Below are positions 35,601 through 45,600 of a DNA stretch of 64,000 nt, one piece after another (positions within the stretch are counted from its first letter, which is position 1; the number at the start of each line of letters is the position of its first letter). The translations under genes and the position numbers were made by a program. Source of the DNA: CAIRDP01 sp037138335 (lineage in GTDB: Bacteria > Bacteroidota > Bacteroidia > Bacteroidales > FEN-979); NCBI GenBank assembly GCA_037138335.1, contig JBAXIO010000007.1, positions 62,001 through 126,000 of the forward strand, given 5' to 3'. The notes beneath the pieces were generated by a model. The model was not told the origin of the DNA and did no database searches. It saw only the letters and a list, made by a program, of their open reading frames with translations.

Positions 35601-37629
35601 AGCTGACCAGTCGGCAGCCTGTATCTCCTCCCCCCCGTTTCCACTTACGGGCGGGTCCCCGGCCGGGGGGACATATTCGGGTACGGGAGTAAACTCCCTG
35701 ACAGGCTTTTTTGACCCTTCATCCGGAGCCGGCACACATGTAATCACCTATACTTATACCGATGGGAACGGCTGTACTAACTCTGCTGTTAAAACCCTTA
35801 CGGTCAACGATCTACCTTCAGTCCAGCTTGTAAACCAGCCTTCCGTTTGCATATCGGCCCTTCCTTTTCAACTAAGCGGCGGGACCCCTGCGGGAGGGAC
35901 TTATTCCGGCCCGGGCGTGGATCCGGCAACCGGCTTTTTCACCCCATCATCAGGAGCGGGGCCACATACGATTGTGTATTCCTACACTGATGCCAACATC
36001 TGTACAAATACCACTTCCCGAACTCTTACTGTGTACCCCCTTCCGGTTGTTCTCCTGCCGGCACTGGCCGGCACATGTATAACAAGCCCTCCTTTCCTGC
36101 TCAGTGGGGGAACCCCTTCAGGCGGTTCCTATTCAGGACCAGGAGTGAATTCAACTACCGGCTTTTTCGATCCTTCCACAGGTACAGGCAGCCATACCAT
36201 TATATACACCTATACCGATGCCAACAGTTGCACCAATTCCAATTCAAATACTCTGTTTGTAAACCCGCTCCCCATTGTCCACCTTGGAATTTTCCCATCA
36301 GTGTGCATCACCCTGCCGCCATTTCCCCTGAGCGGAGGGAACCCTTCAGGAGGTACCTATTCCGGAACAGGCGTTAATTCCCTGACCGGCGACTTCAATC
36401 CCTCATCGGGACCTGGCATCCATTCAATAACCTACAGGTACACCGATGCCAACACCTGCACAAACACTGCTACATCAGACATCCTTGTCATTCCGCTCCC
36501 TTTGCCCTCAGGAACGATCAGCGGCCCGGATCCAGTGTGCGAGGCGGCCCAGAATACACCTTATGCCCTCAGCGGGTCAGACCCCCTTGCAACTTCTTTC
36601 AACTGGGAGATCAGCCCGGTTGCTGCCGGGACTGTCAGCGGCACAAGCGCATTGCCTGTGGTTAACCTGAATTCGGGATTTTATGGAGTTACAGGCATCA
36701 GGTTCCAGCCTGTAAGCAATTGCGGTAATGGGAATTTTTCAGGATACACAAATTTCACCGTCACCCCTAACCCTGATGTTTGGATGCAGAGCTGCAATGA
36801 TGCTGTTACCACCCAGGGTTCCAGGCCATTCATGTTAAAGGGCGGAATCCCCCCGGGCGGCACTTACGGCGTTGACGGGACCCCCCTCCCGTCAGGGATA
36901 CTGGACCCTTCCACTTTAAGCGCCGGCGCGCAAAATCATGTGATCAGCTATACTTATTCTAACCATCTTAACTGCGCTGTCACTAAAACCCAGACATTAA
37001 AAGTCAATCCGGCTTCAGGCTTCATCTGTAAAAATACCCTTACCGACATCCGCGACCTCAGGACATATCCAACCTTTGAACTGGTCACCGGGACGGTTCA
37101 CCGCTGCTGGATGTCGGCAAACCTCAATTACGGAACATTTATCCAGAACAACCTCGTTCAAACGGATAATTGTGCCGTTGAAAAATATTGCCAGGGTGAC
37201 GATGCTGCAAAATGCAGCGAATCAGGAGGGTTCTACCAATGGGAAGAGCTTATGAACTACCTGCCTGCCACAATTGCCTCTGCAGAAGGGAAACAGGGTC
37301 TTTGCCCACCTGAATGGCATGTCGCCACGGAAGCCGAATGGGCCGAGCTTGAAAATTATTACAGGGGGGAAGGGCTGGCCGGATGGTCACTTATCGATCC
37401 TTATCCAGTTTACGGTTTTCATGCAAAAAATGAAGGGGTGCTGTACCAGAACATGTTATGGACCTTTATGCCACCTGGCTTCAGTGCAACTTTCTTCTGG
37501 ACATCCACGGTCAGCCCGTTCAGCGACAGGAGGATTTTCACCCATGGGGTAAATCAAATAAATGCCAGTGTTTCAAAATATTTCTCAGGTCCGGGCAACG
37601 CTTTGCCTGTTCGCTGTGTCAAGGATTAG
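32689..37629 (+). CDS. Giant surface protein: IgGFc-binding-like domain, nine Ig-like repeats, FISUMP end
   Basis: After a signal peptide (residues 1-20) comes an IgGFc-binding-like N-terminal domain (FWFAAPEVTS..., NTPLNFGILIHSDVPLTVYYEES, YIVVRGYSN) to about residue 430. Two PKD/Ig-like domains lead to nine 76-residue repeats at residues 586-1269, each with LPxVxLxxQ, two cysteines, GG(S/T)P(A/S)GGxYSGxGV and ITYTYTD. A further Ig-like stretch precedes the FISUMP domain (about 1450-1646) ending LPVRCVKD. The start is a TTG after AAGG. It is the first of three similar genes, likely surface-exposed adhesin-like proteins; no T9SS domain is visible at the end. Confidence 0.8.
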   Translation: MKHIYFLFFLVFIPLLLSGQTNTDFWFAAPEVTSEHGDQPIILRLTSFGQTANVTISEPANTTNFLPITINIPANSTRSYDLTSRINQVECKPANTPLNFGILIHSDVPLTVYYEESSTNNPELFTLKGNNALGTSFVIPSQDNLKNHTYTSPPAYNSFDIVATEDATTVTIIPKKPVVGHAAGVSYQVILNKGQTYCAQATGFLGTDHLMGSTVTSNNPVAITVKDDSDEDPSASHWDLTGDQIVPVNIVGTEYIVVRGYSNSTLNDWVYITATADNTKIYLNGSATPVATINSGATYHYTLLTTDLSSFIQTSQPVYVLHLTGYGGEAGTALLPPMNCTGSSQVAFTRTSGNSFELIILTKAGAQGSFTLDGNSSLVTAGMFSPVNGNSAFYYARIDFTSAQLAVGSHILKNSQDIFHLGLIQSYDAGSNGCAYGYFSDFASLNLGPDETVCPGTSVTFNAGPDRQSYEWTYNGSPFASGVQTITVSSPGLYAVTVNDHGCILTDEVQLNNFASPNPVISGLTSFCTGSSQQLSVTGTFSSYLWTTGATTQSITVSTSGTYGVSVTDNRGCQGSTSVVVTVNSLPSVSLAQPSPVCINAPPYALSGGSPAGGVYSGPGVTSGTGVFNPSSGIGPHLITYTYTDGNGCTNSTSKTLTVNDLPSVQLANQPSVCITAAPFQLSGGTPAGGAYSGPGVTSSTGIFDPSSGLGPHLITYTYTNGNNCINSASKTLTVNDLPIVSLSNQIPVCISAAPFNLTGGSPAGGYYSGAGVNSITGVFSPSSGAGTHLITYTYTNSNGCLNTASKFLIVFSLPNVQLANQPDICITSPPVLLTGGTPSGGTYSGPGVNSATGVFDPSVGAGVYQITYTYTDGNNCTNLAFKTLTVYSLPQVQLSDQQGTCITAQPFPLTGGSPAGGTYSGVGVNSSTGYFDPSAGTGTYLITYTFSDGNGCSNSTSKPLTVHSLPFVQIADQSAACISSPPFPLTGGSPAGGTYSGTGVNSLTGFFDPSSGAGTHVITYTYTDGNGCTNSAVKTLTVNDLPSVQLVNQPSVCISALPFQLSGGTPAGGTYSGPGVDPATGFFTPSSGAGPHTIVYSYTDANICTNTTSRTLTVYPLPVVLLPALAGTCITSPPFLLSGGTPSGGSYSGPGVNSTTGFFDPSTGTGSHTIIYTYTDANSCTNSNSNTLFVNPLPIVHLGIFPSVCITLPPFPLSGGNPSGGTYSGTGVNSLTGDFNPSSGPGIHSITYRYTDANTCTNTATSDILVIPLPLPSGTISGPDPVCEAAQNTPYALSGSDPLATSFNWEISPVAAGTVSGTSALPVVNLNSGFYGVTGIRFQPVSNCGNGNFSGYTNFTVTPNPDVWMQSCNDAVTTQGSRPFMLKGGIPPGGTYGVDGTPLPSGILDPSTLSAGAQNHVISYTYSNHLNCAVTKTQTLKVNPASGFICKNTLTDIRDLRTYPTFELVTGTVHRCWMSANLNYGTFIQNNLVQTDNCAVEKYCQGDDAAKCSESGGFYQWEELMNYLPATIASAEGKQGLCPPEWHVATEAEWAELENYYRGEGLAGWSLIDPYPVYGFHAKNEGVLYQNMLWTFMPPGFSATFFWTSTVSPFSDRRIFTHGVNQINASVSKYFSGPGNALPVRCVKD
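34444..36495 (+). repeat. Nine in-frame 228-base repeats (76 residues each)
   Basis: Every unit is exactly 76 residues with no insertions or deletions, running from LPSVSLA to the LPLPSG that follows. Two cysteines per unit keep fixed spacing, probably forming a disulfide in each Ig-like fold. Confidence 0.9.
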
Positions 37630-37794
37630 GATATGTTGTGAAAATTTACGGACCACCAACAACCGTTATGCCTATTAAACATTTATAAACATTTATCCGC
37701 CCTTACAATTTATAATAAAAAAATGATGTAATTTTACTCCGAATCTCTTTAAAGGCAACTTATTAATAAGGATGATCATATTTACCCCGCTCAG

Positions 37795-40700
37795 ATGAAA
37801 AAACATGACAGCAAGGGCATAATGCTCCCTGTATATTATGTTATCTTAATATTAGCACTTCCCATTTGTTTTGCCTCCATTGCCATGGGGCAGGATACTG
37901 CCAGGATTGCCGGGGCTAAAGACACTGTAAATTGCAACAACTGGCTTGTTAGCAATGCCAACGGCGAAGGGCAGCTTAAGGCCGTAAGTGAAGAAGAGCT
38001 GAATGCAGAAGCAAGCCATGAGGAAGAGGATTCAAAATTTGACCACCCCTTGCATCCGCCCCAGGGCATTTTTGAAATTCCGGCTCCAAAAGAATGGAAC
38101 GGCATGATGTCACCTTTGACTTCCTGCACAAATTCTGATTTTTCATCAGGAAATTTTTCAAACTGGTCAGGCTGTTATGGACTCTGGTGCGCTGATACAC
38201 TCCCTACTCAAACCCGTTGCAGTGGTTCTTATACTCCTTACAAACCTCCATGCACCAATACCGGAATGCCATGGTATAACAATCCAAGCGGGGGGCATTT
38301 TACAATCCAGACTGTTGCCATGGGGAATGACCCCTGTATTACCTCATTAAAAAGAGTGTTCCCCGGAGATGCTTATTCAGCCCTGATCGGGAATCGAGCT
38401 TGTACTAGTAATGGAGGTTATGTAGATCAGCTAACTTATCCTATTATTTATGATCCCAATAACAGTTTCTTCATTTACCGATGCGCTGTTGTTTTGGCTA
38501 ATCCAAACGATCCGACTCATAACAAACCTGACAAGAGACCCAGGTTTACATTTGAAATCAAAAACCATTCTACAGGGCTTATTGTGAGTTCGTGCGGCTA
38601 TTATGATCTATATCCCGGAGATGGCATAACAGTTTGGAATACCGGCCCAAATAATTATTTATGGAAAGACTGGAGTACCATTGGAATAGATTTAAAAACA
38701 TTAACGGGAATAGTACCCGGTCAACAACTTGATGTGGTTTTTACGGTTCATGGATGTGGTTTTCGAGCACATACAGGCTATGCATATATTTCTACGGTTT
38801 GCGGCTCCATGAATATCGATGTTGCAGGCTGTGAAGGATCAGGGAGTGTAACTCTCACCGGCCCCCCGGGTTTCACAACTTACCAATGGGATGGGCCATA
38901 CTGCCCAACCTGCACACCCACCACTTTTTTCGGGAACCCATATACCACACCTGCCAATACCGGGGATCTCTTTTATTTAACCCTGACAGCATTGAATGGC
39001 TGCCAGGTTCAGAATGTTGCCCAAAATATAGCTTTTACAAGTGTTACTGCCGATTTTATAGTAACCGGCAGTTCATGCATGGGACAGGGCACTCAGTTCA
39101 CTGATAAAAGCTCTGCAACCAATCATGGGATCACAGCCTGGGCCTGGGACTTCGGTGATGGAGGAACAAGCGCCCTGCAAAATCCAGTTCATACATTTCT
39201 TGCTGCGAATACATATACCGTTACCTTAACAGCCTATTCGGGCGATGGATGTCCGAAAACCATCCACAAACAGGTTACGGTTGAGTCTTTACCGGTACCC
39301 ACCTTTACTGCCGGGGACAACTCCCTCTGCATAAATAGTACGGGCCATGTTTATTCCACCGAACCTGGCAAACAAAATTATGCCTGGACTATCCCTCCCC
39401 AGGCATCAATCACAGCCGGGGGGACTTCAGCCGACAACAGCGTCACCCTGACCTGGACTGCTTCCGGCACTTATACCATCAAAGTGAATTATACCAATCC
39501 GGCTTCAGGTTGCACTGGTGCAACTCCCACTCCTTATGATGTAACTGTTTTCGATTTACCTGTTCCATCCTTTACTGCAGGCGACAACTCGGTATGTCTT
39601 AACACTTCAGGCCATGTATATGCAACCCAGGCATCTAAATCGCTTTATACCTGGACTATCCCTCCCGAGGCTTCAATTACTGCAGGCGGGACTTCCACCG
39701 ACAACAGCGTCACTCTTACCTGGACCACTCTTGGCAATTATTCCATCAGCGTGAATTATACCGATCCTGGTACCCATTGCACTGCTGTCGGCCCAACAGA
39801 TTTTGCGGTAGAAGTTAAACCTTTGCCGGTTCCTTCCTTCACTGCAGGCGACAGCCCGGTATGTCTTAATATTCCGGGGCATGTATATTCCACCGAAGCC
39901 TCAAAATCTATTTATGTCTGGAACATCCCGCCTGAAGCTACAGTTACGGCAGGGGGAACTTTTGCCGACAACAGCGTCACCCTCACATGGAATACTGCCG
40001 GCAATTACGGCCTGAGCGTTAATTATACTGAACCTGCTACTACATGTACGGCAGCCACACCAACACCATTTCCTGTTGTCGTCAACTCCCTGCCAACACC
40101 CTCCTTTACCACAACCGACAGCCCGGTCTGCCTTAATATTCCCGGACGGGTTTATGCCACCGAAGCCTCAAAATCCGGCTACGTATGGACTATCCCCCCT
40201 GAGGCTACGGTCACAGCAGGCGGGACACCGGCCGACAACAGCGTTACCCTCACCTGGATTACACCTGGAATTTACGCCCTCAGCGTTAATTATACCGAGC
40301 CGTCAACTGCCTGTACTGCGGCAACCCCCACACCTTTTTCGGTTACTGTAAACGATTTGCCAATCCCTTCGTTTACTGCAGGCGACAACTCCGTTTGCCT
40401 GAATATCCCGGGCCATGTTTATACCACTGAACCCACCAAATCAAATTACGTATGGAGTATCCCTCCCGAGGCTTCGGTTACAGCAGGCGGGACCTCAGCC
40501 GATAACAGCGTCACCCTTACCTGGAACACGGTTGGAAACTATTCCGTTGGTGTGAATTATACTGAACCGTCAACAAACTGTACGGCAGCTGCTGCAAGCA
40601 CTTTTGCTGTTGAGGTTAAGGCTCTGCCTGTACCAGCTTTTATTGCAGGCGACAACTCGGTTTGCCTGAATATCCCGGGCCACGTTTATACAACCGATCC

Positions 40701-42582
40701 CGGTAAATTGAGTTATGTATGGAATATCCCCCCACAGGCAAGCGTTACTGCAGGAGGGTTATCCACCGACAATAGTGTTACCCTGACATGGACTGTCAAC
40801 GGAAGTTATAACGTGGGTGTTAATTATACAGAACCCTCAACTTCGTGTACTGCGGCATCGGCAACGCTGTTTCCTGTTAACGTTAGCACTTTACCCACAC
40901 CCACTTTTACCGCAGGCGAGAACTCGGTATGTTTAAACACCCCCGGCCATTCCTATGTCACTCAGGCCTTGAAATCAAACTACGTCTGGAATATCCCTCC
41001 TGAGGCAACAATAACAGCCGGGGGGACTTCAGCCGACAACAGTGTTACCATAACCTGGAACACTGCCGGAAGTTATTCTCTAAGCGTGAATTATACTGAA
41101 CCTGGTTCATCCTGCACAGCAGCCATTTCTACCCCGTTCGCCGTTACGGTTAAGTCCCTGCCAACCCCGACCTTTACAGCCGGAGACAACTCGGTTTGTT
41201 TGAATACTTCAGGGCATGTATACAGGACTGAAGCAGGCAAATCAAATTATATCTGGACCATACCCCCCCAGGCTAATATTACTGCCGGTGGCACAACCAG
41301 CGACAACAGCGTCACCCTCACATGGAATACAGTTGGCAGTTTCGCTGTCAGGGTTAATTATACAGAACCGGCCACCACCTGCACTGCAGCCAGCTCCACC
41401 CCGTTTAATGTTGTCGTTAATTCACTTCCGGTAACCACGATCTCTTCAGCCGCAGGACCAGATTGCGAGTTGCAGCAGCATATTTATTTAACACCCGTAA
41501 ACCCGGCCTGTACATTTACCTGGTCGGTAATACCGGGTTCCTATGGGAATGTGGGTTCCGGCCAGGGAACCAATCAGGCAACGATCAACTGGCTCTTAAC
41601 CGGTCCTGCAACTGTTAGCGTGACCGGGATCAATGGGAGTACGGGTTGTACCACATCAAGCAGTTTCCCAACTACTATTTTCCCATCCCCAAGCCCTACC
41701 CTTACCTCCTGCTTTGACCTTGTCACTACCAAGAATGCCAGAGCATTTGTATTAAAAGGAGGATTGCCGCTTCTGGGGCAATACCAGGGAAGCCCCGGCA
41801 TTACATATGATGCAGGAACAGGACTATACTGGTTCAATCCTGCTTCTGCCTCTGTTACCCAGGGTTCCCACCAGATAAGGTATTTTTCGCAAAACAGTTA
41901 CGGGTGTTCAAATATCAGTTCAGCCATGACAATTACTGTTGGCGCTTCCAATACTACATTTGCCTGCGGATCAAATTTTACCGATCCCCGAAACGCCGAC
42001 CCGCTTTCAAACAAATACCCCACTACGACCTTTACCGGTAACGGCAGGTCCAAATGCTGGATGCTTAAAAATTTCAACTGGGGAGAGGTGCAATCAGCCG
42101 ATGTTCCGCAGACCAACAACTGCAGAGTCGAAAAATACTGCCTCCCTACCGATGCAAGCTGTACTTCCTACGGAGGGCTTTACCAATGGGATGAACTCAT
42201 CCAGTATGGAATGACAACCGGCCCTGATTATCAGGGCGTATGCCCCCCGGGCTGGCATATTCCGTCGCAGCAGGACTGGCAGGACCTTATCGACGCGGTT
42301 GCAGCTATAAGTCCGGGTGACGGACTGGCCGGAAGTTATCTCAAAGATCAGATTCAGCTCAACGGCTTCCATGCTTTACTCAATGGCATATATTACCTGA
42401 ATACTTCACCGCCATCCTTCAGTACCGGGAGCCTCACCGCTACCATGTTCTGGACATCCACCTCCAGCCTGGCTGATCCTGCCCGCTCAATGGCAAGAGG
42501 ATTAAACAGTTATAACTACAGCGTTTCCTTCTATCCTTCCTCCAGGGCTAATGCTTTCCCGGTCAGGTGCGTGAAGGATTAA
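37795..42582 (+). CDS. Giant surface protein: PKD domain, eight Ig-like repeats, FISUMP end
   Basis: A hydrophobic signal segment at residues 10-32 starts the protein. Residues 110-360 form an unassigned globular part with several cysteines. A PKD domain near residue 420-500 (ITAWAWDFGDGGTSALQNPVHTF) leads to eight exact 89-residue repeats (residues 499-1210; LPxPSFTAGDNSVCLN, YVWxIPPEA, ADNSVTLTW, VNYTEPxTxCTA). The last about 200 residues are a FISUMP domain ending in FPVRCVKD. It belongs to a tandem family of three and is probably co-regulated with its neighbours. Export route unknown. Confidence 0.8.
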   Translation: MKKHDSKGIMLPVYYVILILALPICFASIAMGQDTARIAGAKDTVNCNNWLVSNANGEGQLKAVSEEELNAEASHEEEDSKFDHPLHPPQGIFEIPAPKEWNGMMSPLTSCTNSDFSSGNFSNWSGCYGLWCADTLPTQTRCSGSYTPYKPPCTNTGMPWYNNPSGGHFTIQTVAMGNDPCITSLKRVFPGDAYSALIGNRACTSNGGYVDQLTYPIIYDPNNSFFIYRCAVVLANPNDPTHNKPDKRPRFTFEIKNHSTGLIVSSCGYYDLYPGDGITVWNTGPNNYLWKDWSTIGIDLKTLTGIVPGQQLDVVFTVHGCGFRAHTGYAYISTVCGSMNIDVAGCEGSGSVTLTGPPGFTTYQWDGPYCPTCTPTTFFGNPYTTPANTGDLFYLTLTALNGCQVQNVAQNIAFTSVTADFIVTGSSCMGQGTQFTDKSSATNHGITAWAWDFGDGGTSALQNPVHTFLAANTYTVTLTAYSGDGCPKTIHKQVTVESLPVPTFTAGDNSLCINSTGHVYSTEPGKQNYAWTIPPQASITAGGTSADNSVTLTWTASGTYTIKVNYTNPASGCTGATPTPYDVTVFDLPVPSFTAGDNSVCLNTSGHVYATQASKSLYTWTIPPEASITAGGTSTDNSVTLTWTTLGNYSISVNYTDPGTHCTAVGPTDFAVEVKPLPVPSFTAGDSPVCLNIPGHVYSTEASKSIYVWNIPPEATVTAGGTFADNSVTLTWNTAGNYGLSVNYTEPATTCTAATPTPFPVVVNSLPTPSFTTTDSPVCLNIPGRVYATEASKSGYVWTIPPEATVTAGGTPADNSVTLTWITPGIYALSVNYTEPSTACTAATPTPFSVTVNDLPIPSFTAGDNSVCLNIPGHVYTTEPTKSNYVWSIPPEASVTAGGTSADNSVTLTWNTVGNYSVGVNYTEPSTNCTAAAASTFAVEVKALPVPAFIAGDNSVCLNIPGHVYTTDPGKLSYVWNIPPQASVTAGGLSTDNSVTLTWTVNGSYNVGVNYTEPSTSCTAASATLFPVNVSTLPTPTFTAGENSVCLNTPGHSYVTQALKSNYVWNIPPEATITAGGTSADNSVTITWNTAGSYSLSVNYTEPGSSCTAAISTPFAVTVKSLPTPTFTAGDNSVCLNTSGHVYRTEAGKSNYIWTIPPQANITAGGTTSDNSVTLTWNTVGSFAVRVNYTEPATTCTAASSTPFNVVVNSLPVTTISSAAGPDCELQQHIYLTPVNPACTFTWSVIPGSYGNVGSGQGTNQATINWLLTGPATVSVTGINGSTGCTTSSSFPTTIFPSPSPTLTSCFDLVTTKNARAFVLKGGLPLLGQYQGSPGITYDAGTGLYWFNPASASVTQGSHQIRYFSQNSYGCSNISSAMTITVGASNTTFACGSNFTDPRNADPLSNKYPTTTFTGNGRSKCWMLKNFNWGEVQSADVPQTNNCRVEKYCLPTDASCTSYGGLYQWDELIQYGMTTGPDYQGVCPPGWHIPSQQDWQDLIDAVAAISPGDGLAGSYLKDQIQLNGFHALLNGIYYLNTSPPSFSTGSLTATMFWTSTSSLADPARSMARGLNSYNYSVSFYPSSRANAFPVRCVKD
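39289..41424 (+). repeat. Eight in-frame 267-base repeats (89 residues each)
   Basis: The eight units are all exactly 89 residues, from LPVPTFTAGDN to the LPVTTISS that follows, with two cysteines each. Divergence between units is scattered, so they are old copies kept at fixed length. Confidence 0.9.
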
Positions 42583-42616
42583 ATATTCAGGATTTTTTCC
42601 GTTAGGGTAAAAACCT

Positions 42617-42624
42617 TATTTTTG
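42617..42624 (+). promoter_or_regulatory. Bacteroidota -7 promoter box
   Basis: TATTTTTG fits TAnnTTTG and lies 56 bases before the third giant gene, suggesting it has its own promoter. A T-rich stretch at 42593-42600 is a poor -33. Confidence 0.45.
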
Positions 42625-42680
42625 CAGGGTATTATCGACAGCAAAGCAACGATTCCTTTAATCTTCTGTCTATATCCCTG

Positions 42681-45600
42681 ATGAAAAGAATATTTTTCCG
42701 GCATGATTTTTACAGACTTTTGAAAGCCTGTCTGGGGATTCTTTTTTTCACCTCCTTGTCCTTTAATTCATATAGCCAGGCAAGCTGCGCCCAGGCTATC
42801 GTATTTTGCGGGAGCCTGCCGTATACATACGCAGCCGGGGTTTGCAAGCCCAACGAAACTTGTAATGCCGAGCCTGGCCCCTGCTATTCATGTTTACAGA
42901 CAACCCCTAATCCAGCCTGGTTTTACATGCAGATTGGAGATCCCGGAAAAATTGTCATTACAATTTCCAACTCAAATAATTACGATATAGATTTTATATG
43001 CTGGGGGCCGCTTACTTCACCAACAGGGGATTGCCTGGCAGGCCTGACCTGCCCGAAAGTAGTTTCCTGCAGTTATTCACTTGCAGCGACGGAGATCTGC
43101 ACTATTCCGAACGGATTGACCGGGCAGTTTTACATGCTGATGATTACCAACTACCATAATCTGGCAACCAATATCAGCTTTGTCCAATCCAATTACGGCC
43201 AGGTCGGGGCGGGCACTACAAATTGTAACATTGTCATCAACTGTTCGATTTTATCCCTCTCGGCAAACCCGACTGCCTGTAACACCTTAACAAGCACCTA
43301 TGACCTGAATGGTGTTATCGAGTTTACCAATCCTCCCGCTACCGGGGTATTACAGATTTCAGATGTAACCGCCAGTCCGGCAGTCACAATAAACCTCCTT
43401 CCTCCCTTTGTCAGCCCTTTGCCTTTTACACTGCCCGGGATTCCCTGCGACGGATTAACCCATACGATCCAGGCAGAGTTTTTATCATCCACAAACCCCT
43501 GTACATTCACAAGGACCTACGTGGCCCCGCCTACTCCATGTCCCGCAGGCACAATCAGCGGAGGTGGCAAAATCTGTGATAATGGGCAGCAGGCCAATGT
43601 ATCCATTAACGTCACAGGGGCTCCACCGCCCTATAATTTCACTTACGCTATCTCGGGTGTCCCACAAACCAGGATAACAAATTACACGGCCCCGCTTCCA
43701 TACATTCTCAATACTTCAACCCCGGGTACATATACCCTGACCGAGGTATCCACCGCCTCATGCTCCGGGTCTTTTTCTGGATCTGCGGATGTTATTCTCG
43801 TTCCCCGTCCGGCCGCTCCCGCTGCCGCTGGCAGCACGTTTTTCAACTGCGGCCCGGGGGTGGTAAGTTTGGAAGCTGTCAATATTGATCCCAATATACG
43901 CATTGACTGGTATAACAGTCCAAGCGGAGGTGCCAGCATGGGATCGGGAAATATATTTTTAACCCCTTTTATTGCGGTTACTTCCGACTTTTATGCTGAA
44001 GCTGTTGATATAACCACACCCGGCGGATGCCCGAGCCTAAACCGTACGCATTTCATCGCTGAGATACGCCAGATCCCAAACTTAACGAATTCACCCGCAA
44101 ATCCGATTTGCTCGGGTTCCCAGTTCAATGTTATTCTCCAAAGCAATGTGGGCGGGGCCGATTTTACCTGGACCGCAAGCTGCAACCCCGTTTCTTCAGT
44201 AAGCGGTTTTACTGCAAGCCAGCCAACTCCGGTTTTTAACATAAATGATCGTCTCGACAACCTTACCAATGCAGATGCCAGTGTTACATATGCAATTACG
44301 CCCCAGGCCAATAGCTGCACAGGGCCACCGGCCAGCTACAGTGTAATTGTACATCCCGTGGTTCTGGTTACCAACCCTGCCCCTCCGCCGATATGTTCGG
44401 GTACATCTTTTAACATGACACTGACATCAAATCTCCTGCTTGATCCTCCTGACCTGTCTTTTACCTGGACCGCGACCTGCAATCCTCCGGGTTCGGTGAC
44501 CGGCTTCCCCCTTAACCCTGTCACAGGCAACTCCATTTCAGATGTCCTGGTTAACAGCTCAAGCGATCCGGCTATGGTTACATATGTGATTACCCCTTTT
44601 ACAAACGGCTGCCTGGGATCAGCTTCAAATTATTCAGTGACCGTTAACCCCAGCCCGCATCTTACAAATACCCCGCCCCCGGCAATTTGTTCAGGGTCGC
44701 AGTTTACCATCAGCCTGCAAAGCGATGTCGCCGGAGCTGACTTTATCTGGACCGCAATCTGCAATCCTGCTTCTTCCGTTACCGGTTTTACTGCAAGCCA
44801 GCCAACACCCGTTATAGTAATCGATGACCTTCTCACTAATGTCACGCTTGACAATGCAGATGTTACGTATTTCGTTGTTCCCAGAGCCAATAATTGCATG
44901 GGGCAGGCATCCGGTTATACAGTTACAGTGCACCCTGTAGCTGCAGTAAATGCCATAAATAACCAGGTTATTTGTTCAGGTGATCAAACACAGGCTGTTC
45001 CCTTAAGCTCCAATGTAACCACATTGCCTGTTGATTACACCTGGACCCTGAGCTGTGATCCCGGCATCCCTGTTTGTCCGGGAAACGGAAGCTCAAACCC
45101 AATCCCGCCTGTGCCCATCTCCAACACAGATATTGTGCCCAGGTTTGCAACTTATACGATCACTCCCTCTGTTGCAGGCTGCCAGGGAACTGCATTATCA
45201 ACGTATAAGGTCCAGGTTAATCCCAGACCTGTAGTGACCAATGCTTCTCTGTCGCAGGTCATCTGTTCGGGAACATCCACTTCTGCCGTCACGCTTACAG
45301 CAAATGTCAATCCGTCAGACTTTGTATGGACGGCCACAGCCTCCTCTCCTTCCATAACCGGCTTCCAGGTTTCTGGGACAAATCAGATCCCGGTTCAAAC
45401 CATTGCAAACTCATCTGCCGTCCAAGGTTTTGTCAATTATCATATCATTCCTTCGTCGCAAATCGGCATTCCGTGTGCGGGGGTTCCTGCCGATTATAAA
45501 GTTTTTGTGAACCCCTTGCCAGTTCCTGCCATCGTTGGCCCGAACCAGGTTTGTCACAACCAAACCGCGGTTATTTATTCTTCATCCAATGTTCCGGGCC

